Source of the DNA: WVZH01 sp034430895
GTDB lineage: Bacteria; Chloroflexota; Anaerolineae; Anaerolineales; E44-bin32
Direction of reading: 5' to 3'
Length of the DNA stretch: 64,000 nucleotides
NCBI GenBank assembly: GCA_034430895.1
Contig: DAOUDW010000003.1
Location: 1 to 64,000, forward strand
This document shows positions 37,886 through 46,104 of the stretch, piece after piece. The translations under genes were made by a program, and so were the position numbers. Below the pieces are notes generated by a model, which saw nothing but the letters and a program-made list of their open reading frames with translations, was not told the DNA's origin and ran no database searches. Positions within the stretch are counted from its first letter, which is position 1. Each line of letters starts with the position of its first letter.

Positions 37886-38512
37886 GTGACGAGTATGACC
37901 ACAATGCTTCTCATCCGACATGCCGAGAACGACTATGTAAAAACGGGCAAACTCGCCGGCCGGCTTCCGAACGTGCATTTAAATGCGCGCGGAAAGCTGC
38001 AGGCAGCCGCCCTGGCTGAAATCTTAAAACCCGTGCGACTCCGTGCGATCATTTCCAGCCCGCTCGAACGGGCGACGGAAACCGCTACGCCCCTGGCCGC
38101 ATCGAAGAAAAAGGAAATCATCGTTCGCGAGAACCTGAGTGAGATCAAGTATGGCCAGTGGCAAGGGGCTTCCCTGAAAAGATTGCGCAGCCGTAAACTC
38201 TGGCGCATCATTCAAACCATTCCTTCGCTGGCTCGTTTTCCTAATGGCGAATCCTTTCCGGAAGCGCAAGCCCGCATCGTCAGCGAGCTGGAAACGCTGC
38301 GCGCCAAGCATGGAACACCCAAAGCGGCTATCGCCTGCATTTTCCATTCTGACCCCATCAAACTCGCCATCGCCCATTACATCGGTTTGCCGCTCGACCT
38401 TTTCCAACGCCTGACCATCGCACCGGCGTCCATCAGCATTCTTCAGATCAACGACGGACATGTCTGCCTTCTCGGTTTGAATGACCGGCGTGCGACCGTC
38501 GCGGCCGATTGA
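37886..38512 (+). CDS. histidine phosphatase / phosphomutase (MSMEG_4193-like)
   Basis: A 2H-phosphoesterase of 208 aa: catalytic His in LLIRHAEND, SSPLERATETA, the acid-base Glu region LSEIKYGQWQG, and second His in FHSDPIKLAI. It resembles the phosphomutase subfamily that in Actinobacteria sits next to DUF3090 and SCO1664-type genes, exactly the neighbours here. Its substrate is unknown. The GTG follows the rarA stop directly; ATG 37895 is an alternative start. Confidence 0.85.
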   Translation: MTSMTTMLLIRHAENDYVKTGKLAGRLPNVHLNARGKLQAAALAEILKPVRLRAIISSPLERATETATPLAASKKKEIIVRENLSEIKYGQWQGASLKRLRSRKLWRIIQTIPSLARFPNGESFPEAQARIVSELETLRAKHGTPKAAIACIFHSDPIKLAIAHYIGLPLDLFQRLTIAPASISILQINDGHVCLLGLNDRRATVAAD

Positions 38513-38583
38513 GGATGATATACTTTTTGTAGAGCGTGGTAAATAATAAAAGTCTCAAAGGAGACATTGTTCGCGGAGTTGGG

Positions 38584-39111
38584 ATGTCAGCCAAGGAGTA
38601 CGATCTGAAGCCTGTAAGTCGAATTACGACCGGGGCCATTGGCCCGCAAGGTCAACGCGTCTTCTATATCCAAGCGCGCAAGGACGAAGAAATAATCACC
38701 TTGATCGTGGAGAAGCAGCAGGTGCAGTCGCTGGCGATCGGCCTGGAGCAATTCCTTGCCGATCTGGACAAACGCTTCCCCGATCTTTCCAATGCCGAAG
38801 CGGTTTATATCGAAGATGAAATGGAGCTTGAAAAACCTATCGACCCTGTTTTTCGAGTCGGGCACATGCGTCTGGGGTATGATGATGAGAACGACCTGCT
38901 GGTGCTCGTCGCGCGCGAGATTCAAGCCGATGACAACGATCCGGAGGCAGCCGATGTCGCTCGATTCTGGTGTACCCGATCTCAGCTTCGCAGCATGTGT
39001 GCCTGGGGATTGGAGGTCGCCAGCCGTGGACGTCCGATTTGCGGAAACTGTGGTCAACCCATCGATCCCGAGGGTCACTTCTGCCCGAAACGCAATGGGC
39101 ACAAGCATTAA
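38584..39111 (+). CDS. DUF3090 family protein
   Basis: A conserved protein of 175 aa with no known activity. It has an alpha/beta N-terminal part (RVFYIQARKDEEIITLIVEK, QSLAIGLEQFLADL), acidic central strands, and a C-terminal zinc-ribbon-like Cys set (CGNCGQP ... CP). GGAG lies 5 nt before ATG 38584; the frame is open to 38536. It is the middle gene of the phosphomutase / DUF3090 / kinase-like trio. Confidence 0.85.
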   Translation: MSAKEYDLKPVSRITTGAIGPQGQRVFYIQARKDEEIITLIVEKQQVQSLAIGLEQFLADLDKRFPDLSNAEAVYIEDEMELEKPIDPVFRVGHMRLGYDDENDLLVLVAREIQADDNDPEAADVARFWCTRSQLRSMCAWGLEVASRGRPICGNCGQPIDPEGHFCPKRNGHKH

Positions 39112-39161
39112 CGCTTCCAAGATTCCTACGTAAAACATATTTCTAACAAGCGGTCTCCAGC

Positions 39162-39911
39162 ATGATGAAATCGAAGAAGACGATTCCCACAACTCGTGAA
39201 CATCAAAACGTGCTGCACGCCATCACCTACGGCGAGATCGAAATCGTGGGTCAATTTACCTGGAGCTCGAATTACACTTTCCTCGCGCAGGTAACCTGCG
39301 ATGAAGAAACCCTTCCGGCCGTATACAAGCCTTCTCAGGGGGAACGACCGCTGTGGGACTTCCCGCGCGGATCCCTCGGCGCCCGCGAAGTCGCCGCTTA
39401 TTTAACCAGCGACACACTGGGGTGGGACCTCGTTCCACTGACCGTACTGCGCCAGGACGGCCCTGCCGGCTCAGGTTCGCTGCAGCTCTTCATCGACGCC
39501 GATCCGGAACGACACTACTTCACCTTCAGCGATGCGGAGAAACAACAGCTGCGGCCCGTCGTCGTTTTCGACTATCTGATCAACAACGCCGATCGTAAAG
39601 GCGGGCACGTTCTCCTTACCCCGGATGAACGTATCTACTTAATCGATCACGGCATTTGTTTCCATCAAGACTACAAACTGCGCACCGTGCTGTGGGATTT
39701 CATCGACGAAGCCATCCCAGAGGATATTCTCACTGACGTAGCATCGTTTCACAAACGCCTGGAAGAGGATGATGAGCTTATACAGGCTTATTTGGAATTG
39801 CTCTCCGCAGAAGAACTTCAAGCCCTGAAGGACCGCGCCAGTCAATTGCTGGCGGCACGGCGTTTCCCCAAACCCGGCCCGGGACGGCCTTATCCCTACC
39901 CATTGGTATAA
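39162..39911 (+). CDS. SCO1664-family, PI3/4-kinase-like protein
   Basis: A 249-aa protein with kinase-like features: the ATP-lysine candidate in AVYKPSQGERPLWDFP, a catalytic-loop-like NNADRKGGH, and the metal motif LIDHGICFH. It recalls PI3/4-kinase and HipA-type folds. The substrate is unknown; pairing with a phosphatase-like gene two places upstream suggests opposing phosphorylation steps. Start at ATG 39162 lacks a strong ribosome binding site; ATG 39165 follows immediately. Confidence 0.82.
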   Translation: MMKSKKTIPTTREHQNVLHAITYGEIEIVGQFTWSSNYTFLAQVTCDEETLPAVYKPSQGERPLWDFPRGSLGAREVAAYLTSDTLGWDLVPLTVLRQDGPAGSGSLQLFIDADPERHYFTFSDAEKQQLRPVVVFDYLINNADRKGGHVLLTPDERIYLIDHGICFHQDYKLRTVLWDFIDEAIPEDILTDVASFHKRLEEDDELIQAYLELLSAEELQALKDRASQLLAARRFPKPGPGRPYPYPLV

Positions 39912-39912
39912 T
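39904..39912 (+). promoter_or_regulatory. extended -10 of hom
   Basis: TTGGTATAAT contains TG-G-TATAAT, an extended -10, overlapping the end of the previous gene and 33 nt ahead of the homoserine dehydrogenase ATG. Confidence 0.45.
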
Positions 39913-39944
39913 CGCTTGTAATTACCGATACTAATCGAGGCAAC

Positions 39945-40982
39945 ATGCAGGAAGTCAAAATCGCATTTTTAGGATTCGGCAATGTCGGCCAGGCGCTGGC
40001 GCGTCTCTTTCTGGATAAACAGACATTGCTGCGCGATCAATATAATCTGACCTATCGGGCCGTGGGCATCGCCACAGGACGGCATGGTGTCGCAATGGAT
40101 TCGCGAGGTCTTGACCTCCAGGAAGCACTTGCACTCGCCGATCAAGGCAAATCCCTCCATCCGCTCTCGGCAGCCGAGCCGCCGGAAGACGGCCTCGAAT
40201 TCATCCGTACCTGCGCTGCGGACGTGTTGTTCGAAAATACACCCGTCAATTACCAGACCGGTCAGCCGGCAATCGATCACATCCGCACCGCTTTGGAAAA
40301 TGGCATGCATGCCATCACCGCCAACAAAGGCCCGGTCGTACATGCCTACGATCGATTAACCACTCTGGCGAAAAAACACGGCAAACACTTCCTTTTCGAA
40401 TCCACCGTAATGGACGGCGCCCCAGTGTTTGGGTTGTGGCGAGAGACGCTTCCCGCGGCCGAAGTCCGATCCTTCGAAGGCATACTGAACTCAACTACCA
40501 ACCTGATTCTCACCCTCATGGAGGACGGCAAATCGTTCGCCGAAGCGCTGGCCGTCGCCGAATCCATCGGCATCGCCGAAAGCGACCCGCAGGGCGACAC
40601 ACAGGGTTGGGACGCCGCCATTAAAGTGGCCGCCCTGGTGACCGTGCTCATGGGCGTACCGCTGATACCGGATCAAGTTGAACGGGAGGGGATCGAAAAT
40701 ATCAGCCTGGAAGATGTCACTTCGGCCGCCTCGGAAAGGACGCGCTGGAAGCTGCTCTGCCGGGCGGAAAAACGAGCAGGAGAGATTCACGCCAGCGTCC
40801 GACCGGCTTTGGTAGGACCTGACAGTCCGCTTTTCAATGTGCAAGGCACTTCTTCTGCCATCACCTTCCAGAGCGATGTGCTCGGTGACCTCACGCTCGT
40901 GGAAACGGATCCGAGCCCAGAGACTACGGCTTATGGCCTCTTCGCCGATTTCATCAACGCCGTCAAACCCCGTTCGGGATGA
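39945..40982 (+). CDS. hom: homoserine dehydrogenase
   Basis: A 345-aa enzyme reducing aspartate semialdehyde to homoserine for Thr/Met synthesis. It has the Rossmann motif FLGFGNVGQALARLF, AITANKGPVVHAY, and the catalytic segment GILNSTTNLILTLMEDG followed by AESDPQGDTQGWDAAIK. It lacks the C-terminal ACT domain (short form), so Thr feedback through that domain is not expected. The predicted promoter overlaps the preceding gene. No other Thr genes are nearby. Confidence 0.94.
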   Translation: MQEVKIAFLGFGNVGQALARLFLDKQTLLRDQYNLTYRAVGIATGRHGVAMDSRGLDLQEALALADQGKSLHPLSAAEPPEDGLEFIRTCAADVLFENTPVNYQTGQPAIDHIRTALENGMHAITANKGPVVHAYDRLTTLAKKHGKHFLFESTVMDGAPVFGLWRETLPAAEVRSFEGILNSTTNLILTLMEDGKSFAEALAVAESIGIAESDPQGDTQGWDAAIKVAALVTVLMGVPLIPDQVEREGIENISLEDVTSAASERTRWKLLCRAEKRAGEIHASVRPALVGPDSPLFNVQGTSSAITFQSDVLGDLTLVETDPSPETTAYGLFADFINAVKPRSG

Positions 40983-41026
40983 TGAAGCAGTAGGCATTTA
41001 TAATCCAACAGATCTGAGTAGTTCCT

Positions 41027-41277
41027 TTGGAACACTATCCATTTTCTGCCCTCCTGCTCATCACGGTCCTTGCCGTGGTCGTGCCTGTACTCGTCAGCCG
41101 CTTTCAGCGCATGCGTTGGCCTATCGTCGTTGGGGAGTTGTTCGCCGGTTTGATCATTGGATGCAAAGACATCAACTTACGCTACAGCTCATCCTTAGCT
41201 AACCGGGAAACCGCAACGGCCTGATCGGCAGTCCTGCTTCGGTCGAGCAGGCGATCGCCATGCTGCAAATGCCCTGA
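41027..41277 (+). pseudogene. cation/proton antiporter remnant (both ends, middle lost)
   Basis: The first ~41 codons (TTG start, PFSALLLITVLAVVVPVLV, RMRWPIVVGELFAGLIIG) are the N-terminal helix pair of a CPA2/Kef-type monovalent cation:proton antiporter. The frame then runs out at 41222. In a different frame, 41203-41277 reads LIGSPASVEQAIAMLQMP and stop, which resembles the tail of a TrkA-C-type regulatory domain often found at the end of such antiporters. The ~400-600 codons expected between are gone, so this is an internally deleted gene. The C-terminal part is a weaker match. Confidence 0.55.
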
Positions 41278-41307
41278 TACAAGCGTGACCCTTTTTGGGG
41301 AAAAATC

Positions 41308-41336
41308 TTGACGATGGGATGGTTTTCCTGTAGACT
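41308..41336 (+). promoter_or_regulatory. promoter of the ABC exporter leader
   Basis: TTGACG, 17 bp, TAGACT. The distance to the short leader ORF is 37 nt, with AAAGGAAGG between. Confidence 0.6.
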
Positions 41337-41373
41337 AGGCGCATCTACTCGAGAAAGGAAGGCGCACAGTAAT

Positions 41374-41472
41374 ATGGAAATTAACGTCAGCAATATCCAT
41401 GTGCTTCGCATGCAGTCCGATATTGGATTCGTTGCCAGCATGCCTTCGCGGAGTGCGCCTACCGTCAGGTAA
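41374..41472 (+). CDS. 32-codon leader peptide (putative attenuator)
   Basis: A small frame with its own ribosome binding site (AAAGGAAGG at 41354-41362, spacing 11) encodes 32 residues starting MEINVSNIHVLRMQSDIGF and ending SAPTVR. It has no hydrophobic helix and no run of one amino acid. Its stop codon lies 2 nt before a hairpin and about 20 nt before a strong terminator, with an ABC exporter operon downstream. This arrangement is what ribosome-mediated attenuators of drug-efflux and amino-acid genes look like. Function is inferred from layout only. Confidence 0.5.
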   Translation: MEINVSNIHVLRMQSDIGFVASMPSRSAPTVR

Positions 41473-41474
41473 CC

Positions 41475-41492
41475 GTCTCGTTTTCACGAGAC
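41475..41492 (+). promoter_or_regulatory. leader hairpin 1
   Basis: GTCTCGT / ACGAGAC form a 7-bp stem around TTTC, immediately after the leader stop codon. Its last two bases overlap the first two of the terminator stem, so the two structures compete slightly. Confidence 0.45.
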
Positions 41493-41523
41493 CGCGGTGC
41501 GCTCCAGCGCCCGCGGTTTTTTT
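41491..41523 (+). terminator. rho-independent terminator in the leader
   Basis: ACCGCGG-T-GCGC, loop TCCA, GCGC-CCGCGGT, an 11-bp stem with one bulged base, followed by seven T. It lies upstream of the ABC genes and downstream of the leader ORF. Bases 41498-41505 can alternatively pair with 41450-41457 inside the leader ORF (8 pairs, two G-U). Confidence 0.85.
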
Positions 41524-41541
41524 ATTTTCGACACACTTTTA

Positions 41542-41561
41542 GGCCGCGGAAACCCGCGGCC
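41542..41561 (+). promoter_or_regulatory. GC-rich hairpin just before the ABC ribosome binding site
   Basis: GGCCGCGG / CCGCGGCC, 8 bp, loop AAAC, followed by ATTTTG and 11 nt later by AAAGGAG of the ABC ATPase gene. It shares the CCGCGG core with the terminator stem, so the stems could also pair with each other. Confidence 0.5.
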
Positions 41562-41586
41562 ATTTTGTTTATAAAGGAGATAATCG

Positions 41587-42426
41587 ATGAACCAAACAGC
41601 CATCCAAGTTCAAGAAGCCTACAAGGTGTTCAACAAGAATCACCGTCTGCAATGGCGTCGTCGCAACAAGAACGGTCAGGATTCCGCCACCGTCGCTGTC
41701 GATCGCGTTACCTTTCAGGTGAAACGGGGGGAGATCTTCGGCGTGCTGGGTCCCAACGGTTCTGGCAAGTCCACACTGGTACGCGTGATCGCCACGTTGC
41801 TCTTACCGGACAGCGGGAAAGTGTCCATTTTTGGACACGACGTCGTCCGAGAGCCGATTATCGTTCAGCGTTTGATCAACCGGGTTTCCGTCGAGGCATC
41901 CTTCTTCAAGAAACTCTCCCCAATGGAAAACCTGAGTTACGCTGCGCATCTGTACGGATTGAACAATCGCAAGGCACGTGTGCGCGCGCAGGAACTCCTG
42001 GAACGTTTGGGCCTCGAAGATGCTTCGATCAGGAAACCAGTGGAAGAGATGTCGCGCGGCATGCAGCAGAAAGTCGCCATTGCGCGAGCCCTGCTGACGC
42101 GGCCCGCCGTTCTCTTGCTCGACGAACCGACGACCGGGCTTGATCCACACTCGAAACGTGAGGTACAAGCCCTGGTGCGTGAAGTCCGTGAACGGGACGG
42201 CACGACGATCCTACTCACAACGCACGACATGGTGGAGGCGGACGTTCTGTGTGACCGCATTGCCATTATGGACCTCGGTAAAGTCGTGGCCATGGATACA
42301 CCCGCGCGCCTGAAGAAACTGGTCAAGACAACAAACAATCACGAACCAACGTTGGAGGACGTATTCCTCGAACTCACGGGAAAAAAGCTGGTCAAAAATA
42401 ATGAAAATGGGACAAAGGCGGACTAA
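41587..42426 (+). CDS. ABC-2 type exporter, ATP-binding protein
   Basis: A 279-aa ATPase with Walker A LGPNGSGKSTLVRVI, signature MSRGMQQKVAIARALL, Walker B VLLLDEPTTGLDPHSK and switch His TTHDMVEADVL. It has the short C-terminal extension typical of drug or lipid exporters of the DrrA/NatA type. AAAGGAG precedes the ATG. It works with the permease encoded 50 bp downstream. The upstream attenuator-like leader suggests that expression is induced on demand. Confidence 0.93.
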   Translation: MNQTAIQVQEAYKVFNKNHRLQWRRRNKNGQDSATVAVDRVTFQVKRGEIFGVLGPNGSGKSTLVRVIATLLLPDSGKVSIFGHDVVREPIIVQRLINRVSVEASFFKKLSPMENLSYAAHLYGLNNRKARVRAQELLERLGLEDASIRKPVEEMSRGMQQKVAIARALLTRPAVLLLDEPTTGLDPHSKREVQALVREVRERDGTTILLTTHDMVEADVLCDRIAIMDLGKVVAMDTPARLKKLVKTTNNHEPTLEDVFLELTGKKLVKNNENGTKAD

Positions 42427-42476
42427 TCTTCACTCGCCTTTGTCCGAAATGATGAAATAACGGAGGCATTCTAGCC

Positions 42477-43304
42477 ATGGTATCGTCAGTATTTCAAGAA
42501 ATGAGAGCTTCTTACGCATTTGTAGAGCGCAACATCTATCTGGTGAAGCGCTATTGGACCTGGGAGATAGTCTGGATGGTCTATTCGATCACCAACAGCC
42601 TCTCGGTAAGCTACATTGGTATGGGCATGGAACAGGTGGGAGGCGAGGGCGTCGACGGTCGTTTCCTGGTACTGTATTTGGTGATCGGGACACTCGTTTG
42701 GCGCTATCTCGCCACGATCTTTTACTGGATCACCGACATCATCGGTCTCGAACGCTGGGAAGGCACGATCGAGTATACGCTCATGGCGCCGATCCGCCGC
42801 ATCACCCACATGACCGGTCAAACGATGTTCGCCGTCGTGTACAGTTTCTTGTTCACGAGCGTCATTTTGTTGGTGACGGTAGAGCTGTTTCAGATTAATC
42901 TCGATCAGGCCAATATCTTCGGCGCAACGGTGGTTCTACTCTCCGGCAGCTTTTCGTTTGTCGGCGTGGGTATCGTCGGCTCGATCCTGCCGCTGCTCTT
43001 TCCGGAGCGCGGCTCACAAATGACCCACGTGATCATCGCCACGCTGTTACTCGTATCCGGAGTCTACTACCCGATCACCGTGCTTCCGGATCTGCTGCAA
43101 AAAGCTGCGGTGGTCTCCCCTGCGACGTATGTGCTGCAGGGTGTGCGTTCCGCCATGCTCGATGGCGCATCACTCGGCAGCCTCTGGCCGGATATCTGGC
43201 CAGCGCTGATTATTGGTGCGATCGCCATCCCGCTCGGTTTACAGATCTTTGGCGTGGCGGAACGGTATGCAAAACGCACCGGGAAATTGAGTCGAAACGG
43301 TTGA
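42477..43304 (+). CDS. ABC-2 type exporter, permease
   Basis: A 275-aa membrane protein with six predicted helices, for example FLVLYLVIGTLVWRYLATIFYW and LLLVSGVYYPITVLPDLLQK, the latter being the conserved ABC-2 region before the last helix. Partner of the preceding ATPase. The substrate is unknown. CGGAGG lies 10 nt before the ATG. Confidence 0.88.
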   Translation: MVSSVFQEMRASYAFVERNIYLVKRYWTWEIVWMVYSITNSLSVSYIGMGMEQVGGEGVDGRFLVLYLVIGTLVWRYLATIFYWITDIIGLERWEGTIEYTLMAPIRRITHMTGQTMFAVVYSFLFTSVILLVTVELFQINLDQANIFGATVVLLSGSFSFVGVGIVGSILPLLFPERGSQMTHVIIATLLLVSGVYYPITVLPDLLQKAAVVSPATYVLQGVRSAMLDGASLGSLWPDIWPALIIGAIAIPLGLQIFGVAERYAKRTGKLSRNG

Positions 43305-43336
43305 ATCACGTTACCCGAATTCTCAAGGAATAACAG

Positions 43337-44353
43337 ATGTTAAAACAGAAAAGAGAACAAACCAACGGTCGAAGCGCCACATCCACCCGCGTGGGTGTGC
43401 GCTTCAGATCCTATCGCGGTGAGGAGGACATTGCCAGCATCGCAGAGGTCACGCAGCGCAGCTTCGATGCGCAGGGAATCGAAAATCTGTGGAGCAAGGA
43501 GGAAGCGGCGCGTACATTTGCCTACCTCGACCACTTTAATCCATTTAAAAACGTACTGCTCGCAGAAGCAGCGGATGATGTCGTCGCTTTCGTTCGCGTC
43601 CATTGGCGCCAGGAGGAACCGGGACCTCGCATCTATCAACACATCGGACATGTCCTGCCGCAATGGCAACACAACGGAATCGGCACTATGCTGCTTGAAT
43701 TTGCACAGAAACGCCTGCGTACACTGGCAAAACATCATCGTAATAACGGATCGCGCTTCTTCCAAACCTGGATTACAGACAGCGACGCCACTTCGAAAAC
43801 AATGCTGGAATCGGACGGCTACCAGCCAACAAGATACGATTTCGACATGCTGCGTCCCCTCACAGAAAAAATCGAATCAAAAACGCTGCCTCCTGGTCTG
43901 GAAATCCGTCCCATTCAACCCAAAGACTATCGTCTGGTATGGGAAGCAAGTGACGAAGCATTCCGCGATCATTGGGGCTACTCTCCGGCTAGCGAGTCAG
44001 CTTACGAGTGGTGGCAGCAGAGCGACAGCTTCCAGCCTGATCTGTGGAAAGTGGCATGGGATGGGAATCAAGTTGCCGGGATGGTATTGAACTTCATCGA
44101 TCATGTTGAAAATCAACGCTACGGGAGAAAGTGTGGGTATACGGAAAACATCAGTGTTCGCCGACCCTGGCGGAGGCGAGGGCTTGCCCGCGCGCTGCTC
44201 ACACAGAGTCTGTTCATGATGCAGGGAAAAGGCATGCAGGAAGCCCGACTGGGAGTCGACACACAGAATCCCAACGGCGCGCTGCAGCTGTATGAAAGCG
44301 TCGGATTCAAGTCGGTCAAACGCTATACGACCTATCGGAAAGAGATCGATTAG
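43337..44353 (+). CDS. tandem GNAT N-acetyltransferase
   Basis: A 338-aa protein with two GNAT domains. The N-terminal one (~20-170) has HIGHVLPQWQHNGIGTMLLE. The C-terminal one (~185-335) has ENISVRRPWRRRGLARALL followed by LGVDTQNPNGALQLYESVGF, the complete acetyl-CoA motif A and B. Tandem GNATs include mycothiol synthase and drug-modifying enzymes. Position behind an ABC exporter with an attenuator-like leader would suit a self-protection or detoxification role, but the substrate is unknown. Confidence 0.85.
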   Translation: MLKQKREQTNGRSATSTRVGVRFRSYRGEEDIASIAEVTQRSFDAQGIENLWSKEEAARTFAYLDHFNPFKNVLLAEAADDVVAFVRVHWRQEEPGPRIYQHIGHVLPQWQHNGIGTMLLEFAQKRLRTLAKHHRNNGSRFFQTWITDSDATSKTMLESDGYQPTRYDFDMLRPLTEKIESKTLPPGLEIRPIQPKDYRLVWEASDEAFRDHWGYSPASESAYEWWQQSDSFQPDLWKVAWDGNQVAGMVLNFIDHVENQRYGRKCGYTENISVRRPWRRRGLARALLTQSLFMMQGKGMQEARLGVDTQNPNGALQLYESVGFKSVKRYTTYRKEID

Positions 44354-44355
44354 TT

Positions 44356-44746
44356 GGCGCCGAAGCTGTTTATCGGGCTGTCGATGAAGCGTTTCAAGAC
44401 CACTGGGGTTACGTAGAAACACCCTTCGGGCAAGGTTTCGAACACTGTCTTCATTTCAACGTCGATCAAGATTACTACGACCCATCCTTGTGGTTTTTGG
44501 CCGTCGACGGGGATGAAATCACAGGCGTAGCGGTATGCAAATCGGAGGCCAATGACGACCCCGAGATCGGTTGGATCGAAGAACTCTGCGTACACAAGCC
44601 CTAGCGCAGGACTGGGTATGGATGCCGACAGTCCCACCGGAGCCACGCGCCTCTATGAAAAGGCCGGAATGCATATCAAACGCAATCAGTTTACCTATGA
44701 ACTCGAACTCCGCCCTGGTCTTGAATTCGCCACGGAAACGCGCTAA
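44356..44746 (+). pseudogene. GNAT acetyltransferase remnant
   Basis: Frame one (from 44359) reads AVYRAVDEAFQDHWGYVETP ... WFLAVDGDEITGVAV ... IEELCVHKP and stops at 44602. It parallels the C-terminal GNAT domain of the preceding gene (WEASDEAFRDHWGYSP). The other frame then gives GLGMDADSPTGATRLYEKAG, the matching motif B. The acetyl-CoA-binding loop of about 25-30 codons between them is missing and the frame shifts. It is therefore an inactivated paralogue, probably born by tandem duplication. Confidence 0.8.
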
Positions 44747-44879
44747 GTGAGATTCGTCTTCGACGCGGACAGGCAGGGGAGTATCGGATACAATCTGGTT
44801 ACCACAAATCACTCGTTCAGGATCATCGCATGATCGACAATCCGATGGAAGATGGTTAAATAAGTTAACCCAAAGAAGA

Positions 44880-45524
44880 ATGATGGAAATGACCAAGCAC
44901 AAGTTAACAGCTGTAATCTGGGATCTGGGCGGCGTTATCGTGCGCACGCTCGACCGAAGTGGCAGAGCGCATTGGGAAAAGCGACTTGGACTTCAAAAGC
45001 GGGAACTTGAAGATCTCGTTTTCGAGGGGGAAATGGGGCGCAGGGCATCCCTCGGCCAGGCGAGTGCAGACGACGTTTGGAATTGGGTGTGCGAACGACT
45101 CGATCTGCCGCATGATGCTCGCACGAAATTGGAACGAGATTTCTGGAAGGGTGATCGGATCGATCGGGGTTTACTCCAATTTATCCGCGACCTGCGTCCC
45201 GCATACAAGACCGGCTTACTGAGTAACGCCTGGCCGGACCTGAGAGACGCAATGGAGAACTCCTGGCAGATTGCGGACGCATTTGATGAGATCGTCATTT
45301 CCGCAGAAGTTGGCCTCGTCAAACCCGATGCACGTATTTACGAGCACATCCTCGAACGCATGAACATCCTACCTGAAGAAGCTGTTTTCGTGGATGATTT
45401 CCCGGAAAACGTCGCTGGAGCGCAGGCCGTCGGAATGCAAGCCATCCACTTCCAAAACCCGACCCAAGCGATGCAGGAACTGAGAACGATTCTCGATCTA
45501 CAGCAAACCAACCCTGATCCCTGA
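44880..45524 (+). CDS. HAD-superfamily hydrolase (subfamily IA)
   Basis: A 214-aa phosphatase-like protein with motif I AVIWDLGGVIVRT (nucleophile Asp), motif II LLSNAWPD, motif III Lys in VGLVKPDARIYEHIL, and motif IV FVDDFPENVAGAQAVGM. It has a helical cap of the YihX/haloacid-dehalogenase type. The substrate is unknown. It stands alone after the GNAT remnant. A weak hairpin (ACCCTC / GAGGGT at ~45571-45592) may end it. Confidence 0.85.
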   Translation: MMEMTKHKLTAVIWDLGGVIVRTLDRSGRAHWEKRLGLQKRELEDLVFEGEMGRRASLGQASADDVWNWVCERLDLPHDARTKLERDFWKGDRIDRGLLQFIRDLRPAYKTGLLSNAWPDLRDAMENSWQIADAFDEIVISAEVGLVKPDARIYEHILERMNILPEEAVFVDDFPENVAGAQAVGMQAIHFQNPTQAMQELRTILDLQQTNPDP

Positions 45525-46104
45525 GAATGCCCAGTACGGGTTTCCAGTTGTTGTGAAAACGATAGTTATCGCACCCTCTAATTGCTTTGAGGGTTGATTC
45601 TTGTTGAGTACAACCAAAAAAAACGAAGACAATGAGGTGTCTGCGCGGAGACCGCAGGCAGGATATGGAAGTATTCCGTTCTACAAAATCGAGAACAAGT
45701 TCATTTGCAGAATAAGGCCGACGAGCCCCCTGCCATCCATAAGACAGCCCGACACTGCCGCTCTCGTCGGGGCGCCGCCGTCGATAAACCTTAACGGAAG
45801 GGCATTTTCCCGGCCAGTCGGCGCTATCTTTTCCTGGTCCACTTTCGCTTTCGCTTGGTGGTTCAGGTACGTGGCTGGAATTAGCCAAGGCCGACGACGA
45901 CAATCAATCATATGGTGCCCTGGAGCTCGTACTACTACAATTTAAGATGCAGCCAGCGATTAGTCAAGGAACGGTAGGCTTAAAAAAAGTACTATTGGCT
46001 ATCCGACATATTCAAATGCAAGTCATATTACCAATTATTAAGATAAAGCCAGAGCGGGAAGTAAAATCAAAGGTCAAAGGGATGTACAACGAGGGAACTT
46101 TGCC
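45525..46104. other. 580-bp gap without a supported gene
   Basis: Several open frames cross this stretch on both strands (for example 45601-45945 + and 45681-45911 -). None has a ribosome binding site, a recognisable motif or a clean border. The last ~150 bp are A/T-rich and end in GAGGG ahead of the next gene. It may be decayed coding sequence. Confidence 0.35.

Noticed and set aside
41374..41472. Leader ORF as a classical amino-acid (Leu/Arg/His) attenuator
   Set aside because: No run of codons for one amino acid and no biosynthetic genes downstream; an inhibitor-sensing role fits the exporter context better, though unproven.
45319..45903. 194-codon minus frame over the HAD gene end and the following gap
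   Set aside because: Overlaps the HAD gene antisense, no ribosome binding site, no motif.
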